Source: Sphingomonadales bacterium UBA6157
GTDB lineage: Bacteria > Pseudomonadota > Alphaproteobacteria > Sphingomonadales > Sphingomonadaceae
Reading direction: 5' to 3'
Length of the DNA stretch: 64,000 nucleotides
Assembly: GCA_002423025.1 (NCBI GenBank)
Contig: DIUN01000048.1
Span: forward strand, 100,407 to 164,406
A model generated the notes under the pieces. It made no database searches. It saw only the letters and a list, made by a program, of their open reading frames with translations, and was not told where the DNA came from. Shown piece by piece: positions 24,093 through 31,269 of this stretch (position 1 is the stretch's first letter; each line of letters begins with the position of its first letter). Position numbers and translations under genes: made by a program.

Positions 24093-24132
24093 AATTGGCC
24101 CGGCTGGACGTTGCTCCAGCCGGGCCATTTTT
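24093..24132. terminator. Bidirectional terminator between the export operon and the barrel gene
   Basis: GGCCCGGCTGGA (24097-24108) pairs over 12 bp with 24115-24126 across the loop CGTTGC. ATTTTT follows on the plus strand and AAAATT precedes, so it can terminate both converging transcripts. Confidence 0.9.
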
Positions 24133-24148
24133 GTGGGTCGATCGCATA

Positions 24149-25483
24149 TTAGCGGCGCCCGCCGATGCTGAAGGGCAGCCGGATCGAAACGCCGATGTCC
24201 GGCGCATCCTCTGTAACGCCAATGGTGAAACTGACATTGAGCGTCTGGCTTTGGCTGAGCCGGTAAGACATGCCCAGGCTGAAGGAGCCGACCTGCAGCC
24301 GATTTGAACGCTGGATAGTGGTGCCGATCTCGCTTGTGGTGGGCGTGATGTAGCTGTGCCGATAGCCCAGCGAATAAGAGAAGCGCGGATTGAGCGCGAA
24401 GCCGAATCCGAGGTTGGCGCTGATCGCGTCGCCCGGATTGACACGGCCTATGCTGGCCTCGCCGATCACCTGATCGACATTGCGGGCGATGTTCCAGAGG
24501 TAGCTGCCACCGCCGAAGATCACGACGGGATCGGAAGGCAAAAGGAAACTGATGCCGGGCTGGACGCCCCAGAAGCCCGAGCCGGTAGCCAGTCCGGTGG
24601 CCACTCCAAATTCGTCGAAGCCGACTTCATAGGGGCTTTTGCCGGTATCGCTTTTCACGCGCAGCTGGGCCACCCAGATCGGCTTGAGCGGCCGCATCCG
24701 GTTGAGCTGGTAGCGCAGGTTGAACTCGATATCACCGAGATTGTCCTCGGCCAGCCTGATCTCGCGGACGATCCCGATGTCACGCTGCTGCACGACCTCG
24801 ATCCGGTCATTGCGCGACAGGAAAGGCACCCGCACCTCGGCCTCGAGCCTGCGGCTGATGCCGTAGCGAAAGGCCATAGTGCCCACCAGCGTGTCGCGTT
24901 CAGCGGTGCTGGCTTCGATGAGGCCGATCTGGATGCCCGGGATCAACTCGATGCCGCGAAATACCAGGCGGTTGTTTGCCGAGTTCACATATTCGATCTG
25001 CGGGTCGATCACGAGCATGCCCGCGGGAGTCAGTACGCCCTGGCCCTCGGGCACCGCCAGCACCTGCACTCGCTCGCGCGCATCCGGCTCGGCAGGGGCC
25101 TCGCCGACGGGCCGTTCTGGCAGTGCCGAGGGGTTGGCTGGCGGGGCAGGGATGTCGGCATCGTCACCGGGTGCCGCGCCTCTCGCCGCCGCTGAAGCCT
25201 CCTGTCCGTCGAGGCCGCGGCCGCGCGTGCCCGCGAGCATGGCATCCATGTCCAGCCGCTGCTGCAACTGCTTGATCTGGCGTTGCTGCTCGATCACCAC
25301 GTTTTGCTGTCGGGCCGCGCTGGCCCGCTGTTCGGCGAGTTCGGCCTTGAGTGCTTCCATCTGCGCAGCGAGCTCTGGCAGGCTCTGGGCGGCGGCTGGA
25401 GCCTGCCCCGCAATGAGGGCGACCACGAACAGGCTGCAGCCGCCAAGACCGTGCCGTCCAATCCTCTGAAATCTGGCCATCAT
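24149..25483 (-). CDS. Outer-membrane beta-barrel with N-terminal coiled coil; FapF-like secretion porin candidate
   Basis: A 444-residue exported protein. A signal peptide ends near AAAQS (about 32). Residues 35-80 form heptads rich in Leu, Gln and Glu (ALKAELAEQRA, then QRQIKQLQQRL), a strong coiled coil. A Pro/Ala-rich linker covers about 95-135, and 150-444 alternates polar and hydrophobic residues with many Gly/Tyr/Phe turns like an outer-membrane barrel. FapF of Pseudomonas has the same order: coiled-coil plug, linker, 12-strand barrel, about 430 residues. Automatic tools might call it a generic transporter. It converges on the exported-protein operon and lies 28 bases from the Crp/Fnr gene in the same direction. 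Confidence 0.8.
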   Translation of the reverse strand: MMARFQRIGRHGLGGCSLFVVALIAGQAPAAAQSLPELAAQMEALKAELAEQRASAARQQNVVIEQQRQIKQLQQRLDMDAMLAGTRGRGLDGQEASAAARGAAPGDDADIPAPPANPSALPERPVGEAPAEPDARERVQVLAVPEGQGVLTPAGMLVIDPQIEYVNSANNRLVFRGIELIPGIQIGLIEASTAERDTLVGTMAFRYGISRRLEAEVRVPFLSRNDRIEVVQQRDIGIVREIRLAEDNLGDIEFNLRYQLNRMRPLKPIWVAQLRVKSDTGKSPYEVGFDEFGVATGLATGSGFWGVQPGISFLLPSDPVVIFGGGSYLWNIARNVDQVIGEASIGRVNPGDAISANLGFGFALNPRFSYSLGYRHSYITPTTSEIGTTIQRSNRLQVGSFSLGMSYRLSQSQTLNVSFTIGVTEDAPDIGVSIRLPFSIGGRR

Positions 25484-25511
25484 CAGTTCTCCCCTGGGTT
25501 AGCCCCGGCGC

Positions 25512-26255
25512 TCAGGGCCGGGCTGCTTTGTCCTGCGGTTGCACCGTATGCGCCGTCGCGATGGGCTGGGCGGTCAGGGACTCGGAGGAGTCGCTGGGAC
25601 GGACCATCGCTCGGAGCGCCATGTCGGCATGGCAATCGGCGGGCAGGTCCCGCTCGCCAGCCAGCGCGAGCAGAATGTCGGGTCGCAGCACACGCAATTC
25701 GTCACGCCCGATCCTCGTCACCACACCGTGGCGCTCAAAGGCCACGATGGTCCGGCTGACGGTGGGTGACGTCAGCCCAAGATGGTCGGCAATATCGTCG
25801 CGGCTCATTGGTAGTGGCACACGGTCGGTGCTGCCCAATCGTGTGGCGATACTGGCGAAAAAGGCGGCAAGCCGCTCGCTGGCGCTGCCACGGCCAACGA
25901 GAAACAGCGTTGATTGAGCGCAGCGCAGTGCGCGCCGGAAGGGAGTATCCACGAGCGAGGCGGCACTCTCGGTGGCGGCGAGCGGATGGCCGAGCAGAAG
26001 CGTGTCGCTCAGGGCTTCGGCAGTTTCGGTCCGCAGGCCGCTTTCCACTCCCAGCACGTCGCCGTTGAAGAAGAAGCCGGTAACGCGGCGGTTGCCATCG
26101 GCCTTGATGTGGCTGGTTCGCACGACGCCCGAGAGAATCTCGAACCAATGGTACACGGGTTGGCCCTGGGCAAAGACCATGCCCCCCTTGTGATGCCGCA
26201 CCTTGAACGCACGCCAATCCACTTCCGGAGGAACGGCACGAAATCTGGTTGTCAC
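25512..26255 (-). CDS. Crp/Fnr-family transcriptional regulator, FixK-like
   Basis: A 247-residue regulator with an N-terminal cyclic-nucleotide-like beta-roll (KVRHHKGGMVFAQGQPV), a dimer helix and a winged helix-turn-helix (MSRDDIADHLGLTSPTVSRT). It lacks the N-terminal cysteine cluster of Fnr, as in FixK. The recognition helix has Pro where Fnr and FixK have Glu, while Ser and Arg are kept, so its DNA site may differ from TTGAT-N4-ATCAA. The start is GTG 26255, seven bases after an AGGAGG site. A 70-residue tail after the HTH is longer than usual. Upstream of the FapF-like gene and in the same direction, it probably controls it and may be autoregulated. Confidence 0.88.
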   Translation of the reverse strand: MTTRFRAVPPEVDWRAFKVRHHKGGMVFAQGQPVYHWFEILSGVVRTSHIKADGNRRVTGFFFNGDVLGVESGLRTETAEALSDTLLLGHPLAATESAASLVDTPFRRALRCAQSTLFLVGRGSASERLAAFFASIATRLGSTDRVPLPMSRDDIADHLGLTSPTVSRTIVAFERHGVVTRIGRDELRVLRPDILLALAGERDLPADCHADMALRAMVRPSDSSESLTAQPIATAHTVQPQDKAARP

Positions 26256-26541
26256 AAGGAACCCTCCTGCGACTTTAGATTATCAAGAATAATTCTTGAA
26301 CCAATTCGTACAGTTACGAATTATTTTAAGTAATTTACATTTCAAATATTAATTAAATGTGAAAATAACAATATTAAAGGAAATTGTACTGGGATGTATT
26401 TCTGGTGGAAGCTACGTAAGCGATGTTACCGACTCCTTGGCGCGCGAATTCCATTGTAGATGCATGGTTGGTGCGAGCGCGTGGGACTCTGCCGCATCCC
26501 CGCACCACGCGCCTAGCAGATCGAATCTTGGAAGGGGGACA
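26256..26541. promoter_or_regulatory. AT-rich divergent promoter with two perfect inverted repeats
   Basis: Two adjacent perfect inverted repeats lie 28-68 bases upstream of the Crp/Fnr start: TCAAGAAT-A-ATTCTTGA (26283-26299) and AATTCGTA-CAGT-TACGAATT (26303-26322). The second shares ATTCGTACAnTTACG with 18692-18706. The stretch to about 26400 is markedly AT-rich against a GC-rich background. This is a compact regulatory region for the Crp/Fnr gene and the LuxR-type gene on the other side. Confidence 0.65.
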
Positions 26542-26868
26542 ATGTCGAATTTGGCTGATCCCGAGGTTTCAGTGACAACGCGCGAGCTGGAGATTCTCGA
26601 GCTGGTTGCCTTTGGCTATTCGGCCAAGGAGATCGCCGCGCGGCTCGGTATCGCGCCGCGTACTGTTGAAGGCCACATCGACATCATCCGCTTCAAGTTC
26701 CGCGCGCGCAACCGCGCCCATATGGTCACCAAGGCCGTTATCGGCGGGCAACTTTCGTTAGGGCAGCCGGCATCCGGCCAGCGCCTTTGCGCTGAATGCC
26801 TGTTCAAGCCCGATGGTGCGGTGGAGCCGGAGTTCGAAGGCCTGGAATTCATGCGTCATCACCGCTGA
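26542..26868 (+). CDS. Orphan LuxR-type DNA-binding protein
   Basis: A 108-residue protein that is almost only a LuxR/NarL helix-turn-helix: TTRELEILELVAFGYSAKEIAARLG followed by PRTVEGHIDIIRFKF is the standard four-helix unit. No receiver domain is encoded. Residues after the HTH contain LCAECLF, a CxxC pair that could bind metal or respond to redox. ATG 26542 is preceded by GAAGGGGGA; a longer frame from 26359 is unlikely because it crosses the AT-rich region. It sits between the Crp/Fnr and FixJ-like genes and may bind DNA as a simple dimer or modulate their promoters. Confidence 0.8.
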   Translation: MSNLADPEVSVTTRELEILELVAFGYSAKEIAARLGIAPRTVEGHIDIIRFKFRARNRAHMVTKAVIGGQLSLGQPASGQRLCAECLFKPDGAVEPEFEGLEFMRHHR

Positions 26869-26988
26869 GCGCCCCGGCAGATTTACGAAAAAATACGTAT
26901 TTCGAAAGCCTCTCTTCCGGGCCAGATTGGCAAGCTGGACAGAGAATTTCGATGGGGACGGCAATGCGTTGCCGCGGGGTATGCTGCG

Positions 26989-27699
26989 ATGGATGACAAA
27001 CGCCTTGTGCATCTCGTTGATGACGAGACAGCGATTCTTCGTTCATTGGCTTTTCTGCTTCGCACCTCAGGCTATTCTGTCGCTACCTGGACCAGCGGCG
27101 AGGCGTTTCTAAAGGCGGTCAAGCCGGGCGAGGCCTGCTGTGTGTTGTTGGATGTCCGCATGCCGGGGCTTAGCGGCCTGCAGGTTCAGGAAGAATTGCG
27201 TGAGCGGGGGCTCATCGTTCCCGTCATAATTCTGACTGGCCATGGTGACGTCGAAAATGCGGTAGCGGCTCTCAAGGCGGGTGCTGTGGATTACCTGGAA
27301 AAGCCGTTCGAGCGGGAGCGCCTGCTATCCGCCATAGAGAGTGGCTTTGCCTCGCTGGAAACGAGAGCCGGCCAGCACTTGACCGCGGCCGATGCGGCCG
27401 CGCGTCTGGCTGCGCTGACTCCCCGTGAGCAGGAGGTGCTGTCATTGCTGGCGCAGGGGATGATGACCAAGCAAATTGCTCGGATGCTCGATATCAGCCC
27501 GCGAACCGTGGAAGCGCACCGTGCCCACATCACGGAGCGTCTGGGCGTGCACGGCCTCACTTCGGCGCTGCGCATCGCCTTTGCCGCCGGCATGGATAGC
27601 CAGCATCCACTTCGGCCGGCATTGGTCGCGAAGTCCGGCGGCGAGGCTCTGGGCCTGCGTGCCGCTAACGAACCGAGGCCGCACGCCCTCAGCGCGTAG
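26989..27699 (+). CDS. FixJ-family response regulator with C-terminal tail
   Basis: A 236-residue regulator. The receiver has Asp55 (LLDVRMPG), Thr in LTGHGDVE and Lys in EKPFER; the output domain is a FixJ-like HTH (TPREQEVLSLLAQGMMTK and SPRTVEAHRAH). About 30 extra residues follow the HTH, rich in Ala, Arg and Pro, absent from typical FixJ. It is convergent with the haem-PAS kinase (gap 21 bases), which is the likeliest partner although the two are not co-transcribed. ATG 26989 overlaps a second ATG four bases on in another frame. Confidence 0.9.
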   Translation: MDDKRLVHLVDDETAILRSLAFLLRTSGYSVATWTSGEAFLKAVKPGEACCVLLDVRMPGLSGLQVQEELRERGLIVPVIILTGHGDVENAVAALKAGAVDYLEKPFERERLLSAIESGFASLETRAGQHLTAADAAARLAALTPREQEVLSLLAQGMMTKQIARMLDISPRTVEAHRAHITERLGVHGLTSALRIAFAAGMDSQHPLRPALVAKSGGEALGLRAANEPRPHALSA

Positions 27700-27720
27700 C
27701 CGCGCACTTGGCGAAAAAGG

Positions 27721-29181
27721 TCAGGCGCCGTCGCAAAGGCGCAATGTAAAGTGGAATGTAGCGCCACCGTGCGCGTTGCTCTCCGCCCAGATCCGTCCAC
27801 CCTGCGATTCCACGATTGTCCTGCAGATGGAAAGCCCCAGGCCCATGCCATTGTTCTTGGTAGTGACAAAGGCATTGAAGAGTTGACTGACAATGTCGGG
27901 CGCAAGACCCGGCCCGGTATCGGCAACACTCACCTTCACTGTACCCGCATCGGTTCGATGCGTTGAGATTTCCAGCCTCTTGACTGGGCTCTCTGCCATC
28001 GACTCCAGTGCATTGCGCAGCAAGTTTATCAGCACTTGCTCGGTCTGGATCCTGTCTGCCATCACCCAGCCGATGCTGTGATCAAAGTCCCGCACTACAT
28101 CCACGCCGCTGCTGTTCGCTCCGACCAGCCCGAGGAGGCAGGCGCTCTCGATGATCTCGGAGAGCTCTTCGGGCCGGTTGCGGGTTTCACCGCGTCCCAC
28201 ATACTCACGCAGGCGACGGATGATTTCTCCAGCGCGCATCGCCTCACGAGCCGCCGCACCCAGTGCCTCATCCGCCACTTCGGCTGCCGCAGAACCCCCT
28301 TCGTCCTTCAGAATCGCCCGCACGGTCTCCACATAATTGAGAACGGCCGTGATAGGCTGGTTCAGCTCATGCGCCAGCGTGGCGGCCAGAGAGCCCATGG
28401 CGCCAATGCGGGAAAGATGCAGCAACTCAGCCTGGATCTCTGCCAGCCTGTCCCGCGCCGGATCGGGTGCAGCAATGTCGCGCGCCACACCCGTAATCAT
28501 GCGCTGGCCATCTACAATGGTCTCGTTGATCAGCAGCGTATGAGGAAAAATCGTGCCGTCCTTGCGTCGACCCAGCACCTTGCGATCGCGCCCCATCACC
28601 CGCGGCTCTCCGCCTCCGGCATAGCGGGCAATGAACGCATCGTGCTGCGCTGCATCTCGCGGTGGCATCAGCAGCCCGACATTGCGGCCGATTACCTCGG
28701 CGCTCGTATAACCGAACATGGCCTCCGCTGCCGAATTGAACGCGGTGATCAGCCCTGCCATGTCGACAGTCATTGTTGCGTCCTGATGCGGTGCCTGCAC
28801 GGAAACGGCCATTCGAAACGCTTCTTCGACGACACTTGCTGTCGCATCTCGGAGCAACAGCCCAGTCACGACAGCCGTGCCTGATGGCAGCGGGAACAGG
28901 GTGATATCGCAGGGCAGCGGCTGCCCATCCCGACGCCTGCAAATGATCCGCGCGGCTGATGACGTCCCGCCCAATCCCTCCAGATCGGCGAATACGCTGG
29001 CCTCCAGTCCGATGATATCAGCAGACGGCCAGCCAAGCAGCACCTCGGCGGCCTTGTTCCAGACCATGACTCGGCTTTCGGCATCAAGCCCGCACAGGCT
29101 GATACCCGGCATGGCGTCAACAAGATCGGCAAAGGCGCGACTGGCGGCAGCTTTTTCAGCAAAAACAAGGGCGCTTGTCAT
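27721..29181 (-). CDS. FixL-like histidine kinase with a putative haem-binding PAS domain
   Basis: A soluble 486-residue kinase (no membrane helix). It has two PAS domains (about 14-115 and 128-238), HisKA with phospho-acceptor His271 in LAHELNQPITAV, and HATPase_c (LLRNALESM, ADTGPGL, GMGLGLS). The second PAS keeps the FixL haem signature: His180 in AQHDAFIARY corresponds to the axial His200 of Bradyrhizobium FixL, Arg186 to Arg206, and Arg200 in GRDRKV to Arg220, the oxygen-contacting arginine. It is therefore a likely oxygen, NO or CO sensor. FixL often has membrane helices; this protein is cytoplasmic. It converges on the 26989 regulator. Confidence 0.9.
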   Translation of the reverse strand: MTSALVFAEKAAASRAFADLVDAMPGISLCGLDAESRVMVWNKAAEVLLGWPSADIIGLEASVFADLEGLGGTSSAARIICRRRDGQPLPCDITLFPLPSGTAVVTGLLLRDATASVVEEAFRMAVSVQAPHQDATMTVDMAGLITAFNSAAEAMFGYTSAEVIGRNVGLLMPPRDAAQHDAFIARYAGGGEPRVMGRDRKVLGRRKDGTIFPHTLLINETIVDGQRMITGVARDIAAPDPARDRLAEIQAELLHLSRIGAMGSLAATLAHELNQPITAVLNYVETVRAILKDEGGSAAAEVADEALGAAAREAMRAGEIIRRLREYVGRGETRNRPEELSEIIESACLLGLVGANSSGVDVVRDFDHSIGWVMADRIQTEQVLINLLRNALESMAESPVKRLEISTHRTDAGTVKVSVADTGPGLAPDIVSQLFNAFVTTKNNGMGLGLSICRTIVESQGGRIWAESNAHGGATFHFTLRLCDGA

Positions 29182-29494
29182 TCGTCTCAGTACTCAAACG
29201 CCATCGGCATCATCCCTGCTTCGCTCTCTCGATTATCATCAACTGCGCCAAACCTTCCAGCAGAATTGCTGCATTCTAGTACCGGTGGCGCCGAAAAAAA
29301 TCCGTTCTTGTACCTAGAATGTCTGCGGCCGCTCTGCCCAGGGAGCCAACTTCTTCAGCCAGCTTGCGTATTCGGTACGCCATCGTACCGACAGGTTAAT
29401 GTTCGCAATCTAGCGTCAGAGCGCTCATATACAGCACATCGGTTGCTGAACTTTATGAGGCGTAGCCGGCAGAGAGAATTGATCTCCCGCCTTG
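29182..29494. promoter_or_regulatory. Divergent gap with nested GTAC inverted repeats
   Basis: TCGGTACG-CCAT-CGTACCGA (29372-29391) is a perfect 8-bp inverted repeat with a 4-base centre, the same geometry as the repeat at 26303-26322. Upstream, CATTCTAG (29272-29279, followed by TACC) and CTAGAATG (29314-29321, preceded by GTAC) form a wider inverted pair. The gap separates the FixL-like kinase from the second Crp/Fnr gene, so these are candidate sites for control of either. No coding sequence is evident. Confidence 0.6.
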
Positions 29495-30193
29495 ATGTGT
29501 TCGGGAGTCATATTTCTGTTGGATCAAGCGTCTTTGAAGAATCACCTGTTGCGGGCGTTGCCCGAGCCGGCATTCGCGCGCTTGGCCTCTGTTATGGCCC
29601 GCGTTGAACTCCATAAGGGTCAGGATCTGGTCGTACCTGGGCAAACGATCCAGCATTGCTGGTTCATAGAGCACGGGGTGTCGTCGCTCGTAGCCATGTC
29701 CAGTTCGGGCAGGGAGACCGAAGCTGGTATCGTCGGCGCCGAGGGCATGGTCGATGTTGCCACCATCCTTGGTTCTGATCGTTCACCGTTGCGTTGTTTC
29801 ATTCAGATATCGGGCCATGGCTACCGTGTCCCGGTGAACGCAGTGGTCGCTCTCTACGAAGAGAGTCCCGCTGTTCGAACCCTGCTCAATCGCTTTGCTT
29901 ATGACAGTTTTGTGCAAGTGGCGCAGACGGCGCTGGCCAACGCCGCATTCAACGTCAACGAGCGATTGGCCCGCTGGCTCTTGATGTGCGCGGACCGGAC
30001 AGGCAACGATCAGATCGCGCTCACGCATGAGCTCCTGGCGGTTATGCTCAATGTTCGCCGGGCCGGAGTGACCCAAGCGCTTCACGCACTTGAGCAGGCG
30101 GGCTTTGTCAAAAACGGACGGGCGCTGATTACGATTGTCGATCGGATGGGCCTCGAAAATTTTGCCCGGGATTCCTACGCGCCTCTAGCCTGA
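29495..30193 (+). CDS. Crp/Fnr-family transcriptional regulator
   Basis: A 232-residue protein with a cNMP-like effector domain (RVELHKGQDLVVPGQ, GIVGAEGMVDVA) and a winged HTH (LTHELLAVMLNVRRAGVTQAL). There is no Fnr-type cysteine cluster. The recognition helix NVRRAGVTQAL differs from that of the 25512 protein, so the two should have different sites. The start is uncertain: ATG 29495 is used, but TTG 29492 and TTG 29519 (after GGGAG) are possible. It is divergent from the haem-PAS kinase and lies upstream of the third FixJ-like gene, with which it may act. Confidence 0.85.
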   Translation: MCSGVIFLLDQASLKNHLLRALPEPAFARLASVMARVELHKGQDLVVPGQTIQHCWFIEHGVSSLVAMSSSGRETEAGIVGAEGMVDVATILGSDRSPLRCFIQISGHGYRVPVNAVVALYEESPAVRTLLNRFAYDSFVQVAQTALANAAFNVNERLARWLLMCADRTGNDQIALTHELLAVMLNVRRAGVTQALHALEQAGFVKNGRALITIVDRMGLENFARDSYAPLA

Positions 30194-30233
30194 ACGGCGC
30201 TGCCTGGGTTCTGCCCATGCGCCACGCTCTGAA

Positions 30234-30278
30234 ATCGTACGATACTGAACAGAAAGTGCATAACAATATTGTTATGCA
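30234..30278. promoter_or_regulatory. 22-bp perfect palindrome plus GTAC palindrome upstream of FixJ-like gene
   Basis: TGCATAACAAT (30257-30267) is followed without a gap by its exact reverse complement (30268-30278). Just before it, ATCGTACGAT (30234-30243) is a 10-bp palindrome with the GTAC core seen in the other gaps. Both lie 145-190 bases upstream of the 30422 regulator and 40-85 bases after the Crp/Fnr stop. No T run follows, so an operator is more likely than a terminator. Confidence 0.6.
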
Positions 30279-30421
30279 AGTGTTTGGTTATCGATAAAGG
30301 CGATGCGAGAAGTGCCTGACCCGATCGAAGCGACTGCAGACCAAGGGCCTCTGATTTTGAGGCGGGTGATTGCCGTTGCCTTCAAACAGGCTGCTTGCGC
30401 GACGGGGGGGCAGCCCGCCTC

Positions 30422-31033
30422 ATGACTGAACGTCAGATCGTCCACATCATTGATGATGAGCCGTCGATCCGCCAGTCGGTGGGCTTCATGCTGGAGCGCG
30501 CTGGCTATCAGGTCGCAGCATGGGATTCTGCTGCGGAGTTTCTTGATCATGCTGATACCGAGGCCATCGGCTGCATACTGCTCGATATCTATATGCCGGG
30601 TATTGATGGCCTGACGCTCCAGAAAACACTCAAGAGCCGCGGCTGCATCATGCCCGTGATCATCATAACGGGAGGGGCGGGAGCAACGCTGGCCCTGAAC
30701 GCCATCCAGGCTGGTGCCGCGGACTTCCTTGAGAAGCCATTTGAGCGCGGGGTGCTGATCGCCGCCATAGAGGGTGCGCTTGAAACCGTGACCAACCCCC
30801 TCAGTCGTGTCGAGCGCCGCCAGAGCGCTCTGGCCAAGATGTCTCGCCTCTCCTCTCCGGAGCGCTCAGTGCTCGATGGGCTGGCAGGGGGGCTCGCCAA
30901 TTCTGCAATCGCCATTGAACTGGGTGTTGAGACGGTCCGGGTCGAGCAGCACCGCGCGAGCCTGATGAGCAAGCTGGGCGTTCGAAATTTGCCGGCTGCG
31001 CTTAACGTGGCATTTGCCGCTGGCTGCTGTTGA
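30422..31033 (+). CDS. FixJ-like response regulator with divergent output domain
   Basis: A 203-residue regulator with Asp55 in LLDIYMPG and EKPFER in the receiver, so phosphorylation is likely. Two features depart from FixJ: the usual ITGHGD loop reads ITGGAGA, and the recognition helix reads VETVRVEQHRA where the family has RTVEVHRA, which may change DNA specificity. No kinase is adjacent in the same direction; either FixL-like protein in the cluster could feed it. ATG 30422 is used, with a G-rich leader before it. It is the last gene of the regulatory cluster, followed by a tRNA gene. Confidence 0.85.
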   Translation: MTERQIVHIIDDEPSIRQSVGFMLERAGYQVAAWDSAAEFLDHADTEAIGCILLDIYMPGIDGLTLQKTLKSRGCIMPVIIITGGAGATLALNAIQAGAADFLEKPFERGVLIAAIEGALETVTNPLSRVERRQSALAKMSRLSSPERSVLDGLAGGLANSAIAIELGVETVRVEQHRASLMSKLGVRNLPAALNVAFAAGCC

Positions 31034-31107
31034 ACGTCGAACAACGCTATGTAGGCGTAATCGCAGAGAGAATTTTGTCGTGCGTAATGCAGCCGACTGA
31101 AAATGCT

Positions 31108-31182
31108 TGGTGACCCCTACGAGAATCGAACTCGTGCTTTCGCCGTGAGAGGGCGACGTCCTAACCGCTAGACGAAGGGGCC
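31108..31182 (-). tRNA. tRNA-Glu (CUC)
   Basis: On the minus strand a full cloverleaf is present. The acceptor GGCCCCT pairs with AGGGGTC, the D-arm contains TAGCGGTTA, the anticodon loop is CTCTCAC (anticodon CUC) on a TCGCC/GGCGA stem, and the T-arm reads ACGAGTTCGATTCTCGT. The 3' CCA is encoded. No integrated element abuts it. Confidence 0.93.
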
Positions 31183-31269
31183 GTTGCACTGATGAACAGT
31201 GCTTGTGCGAAGCGGGTGGATGGAGCCAGCCGCCTCGCTTGTCAAGGATAACTGCTCGCTGACCGCCGT

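Noticed and set aside
26283..26322. Classical FNR/FixK box upstream of the Crp/Fnr gene
   Set aside because: The repeats do not contain TTGAT-N4-ATCAA; spacing and half sites differ.
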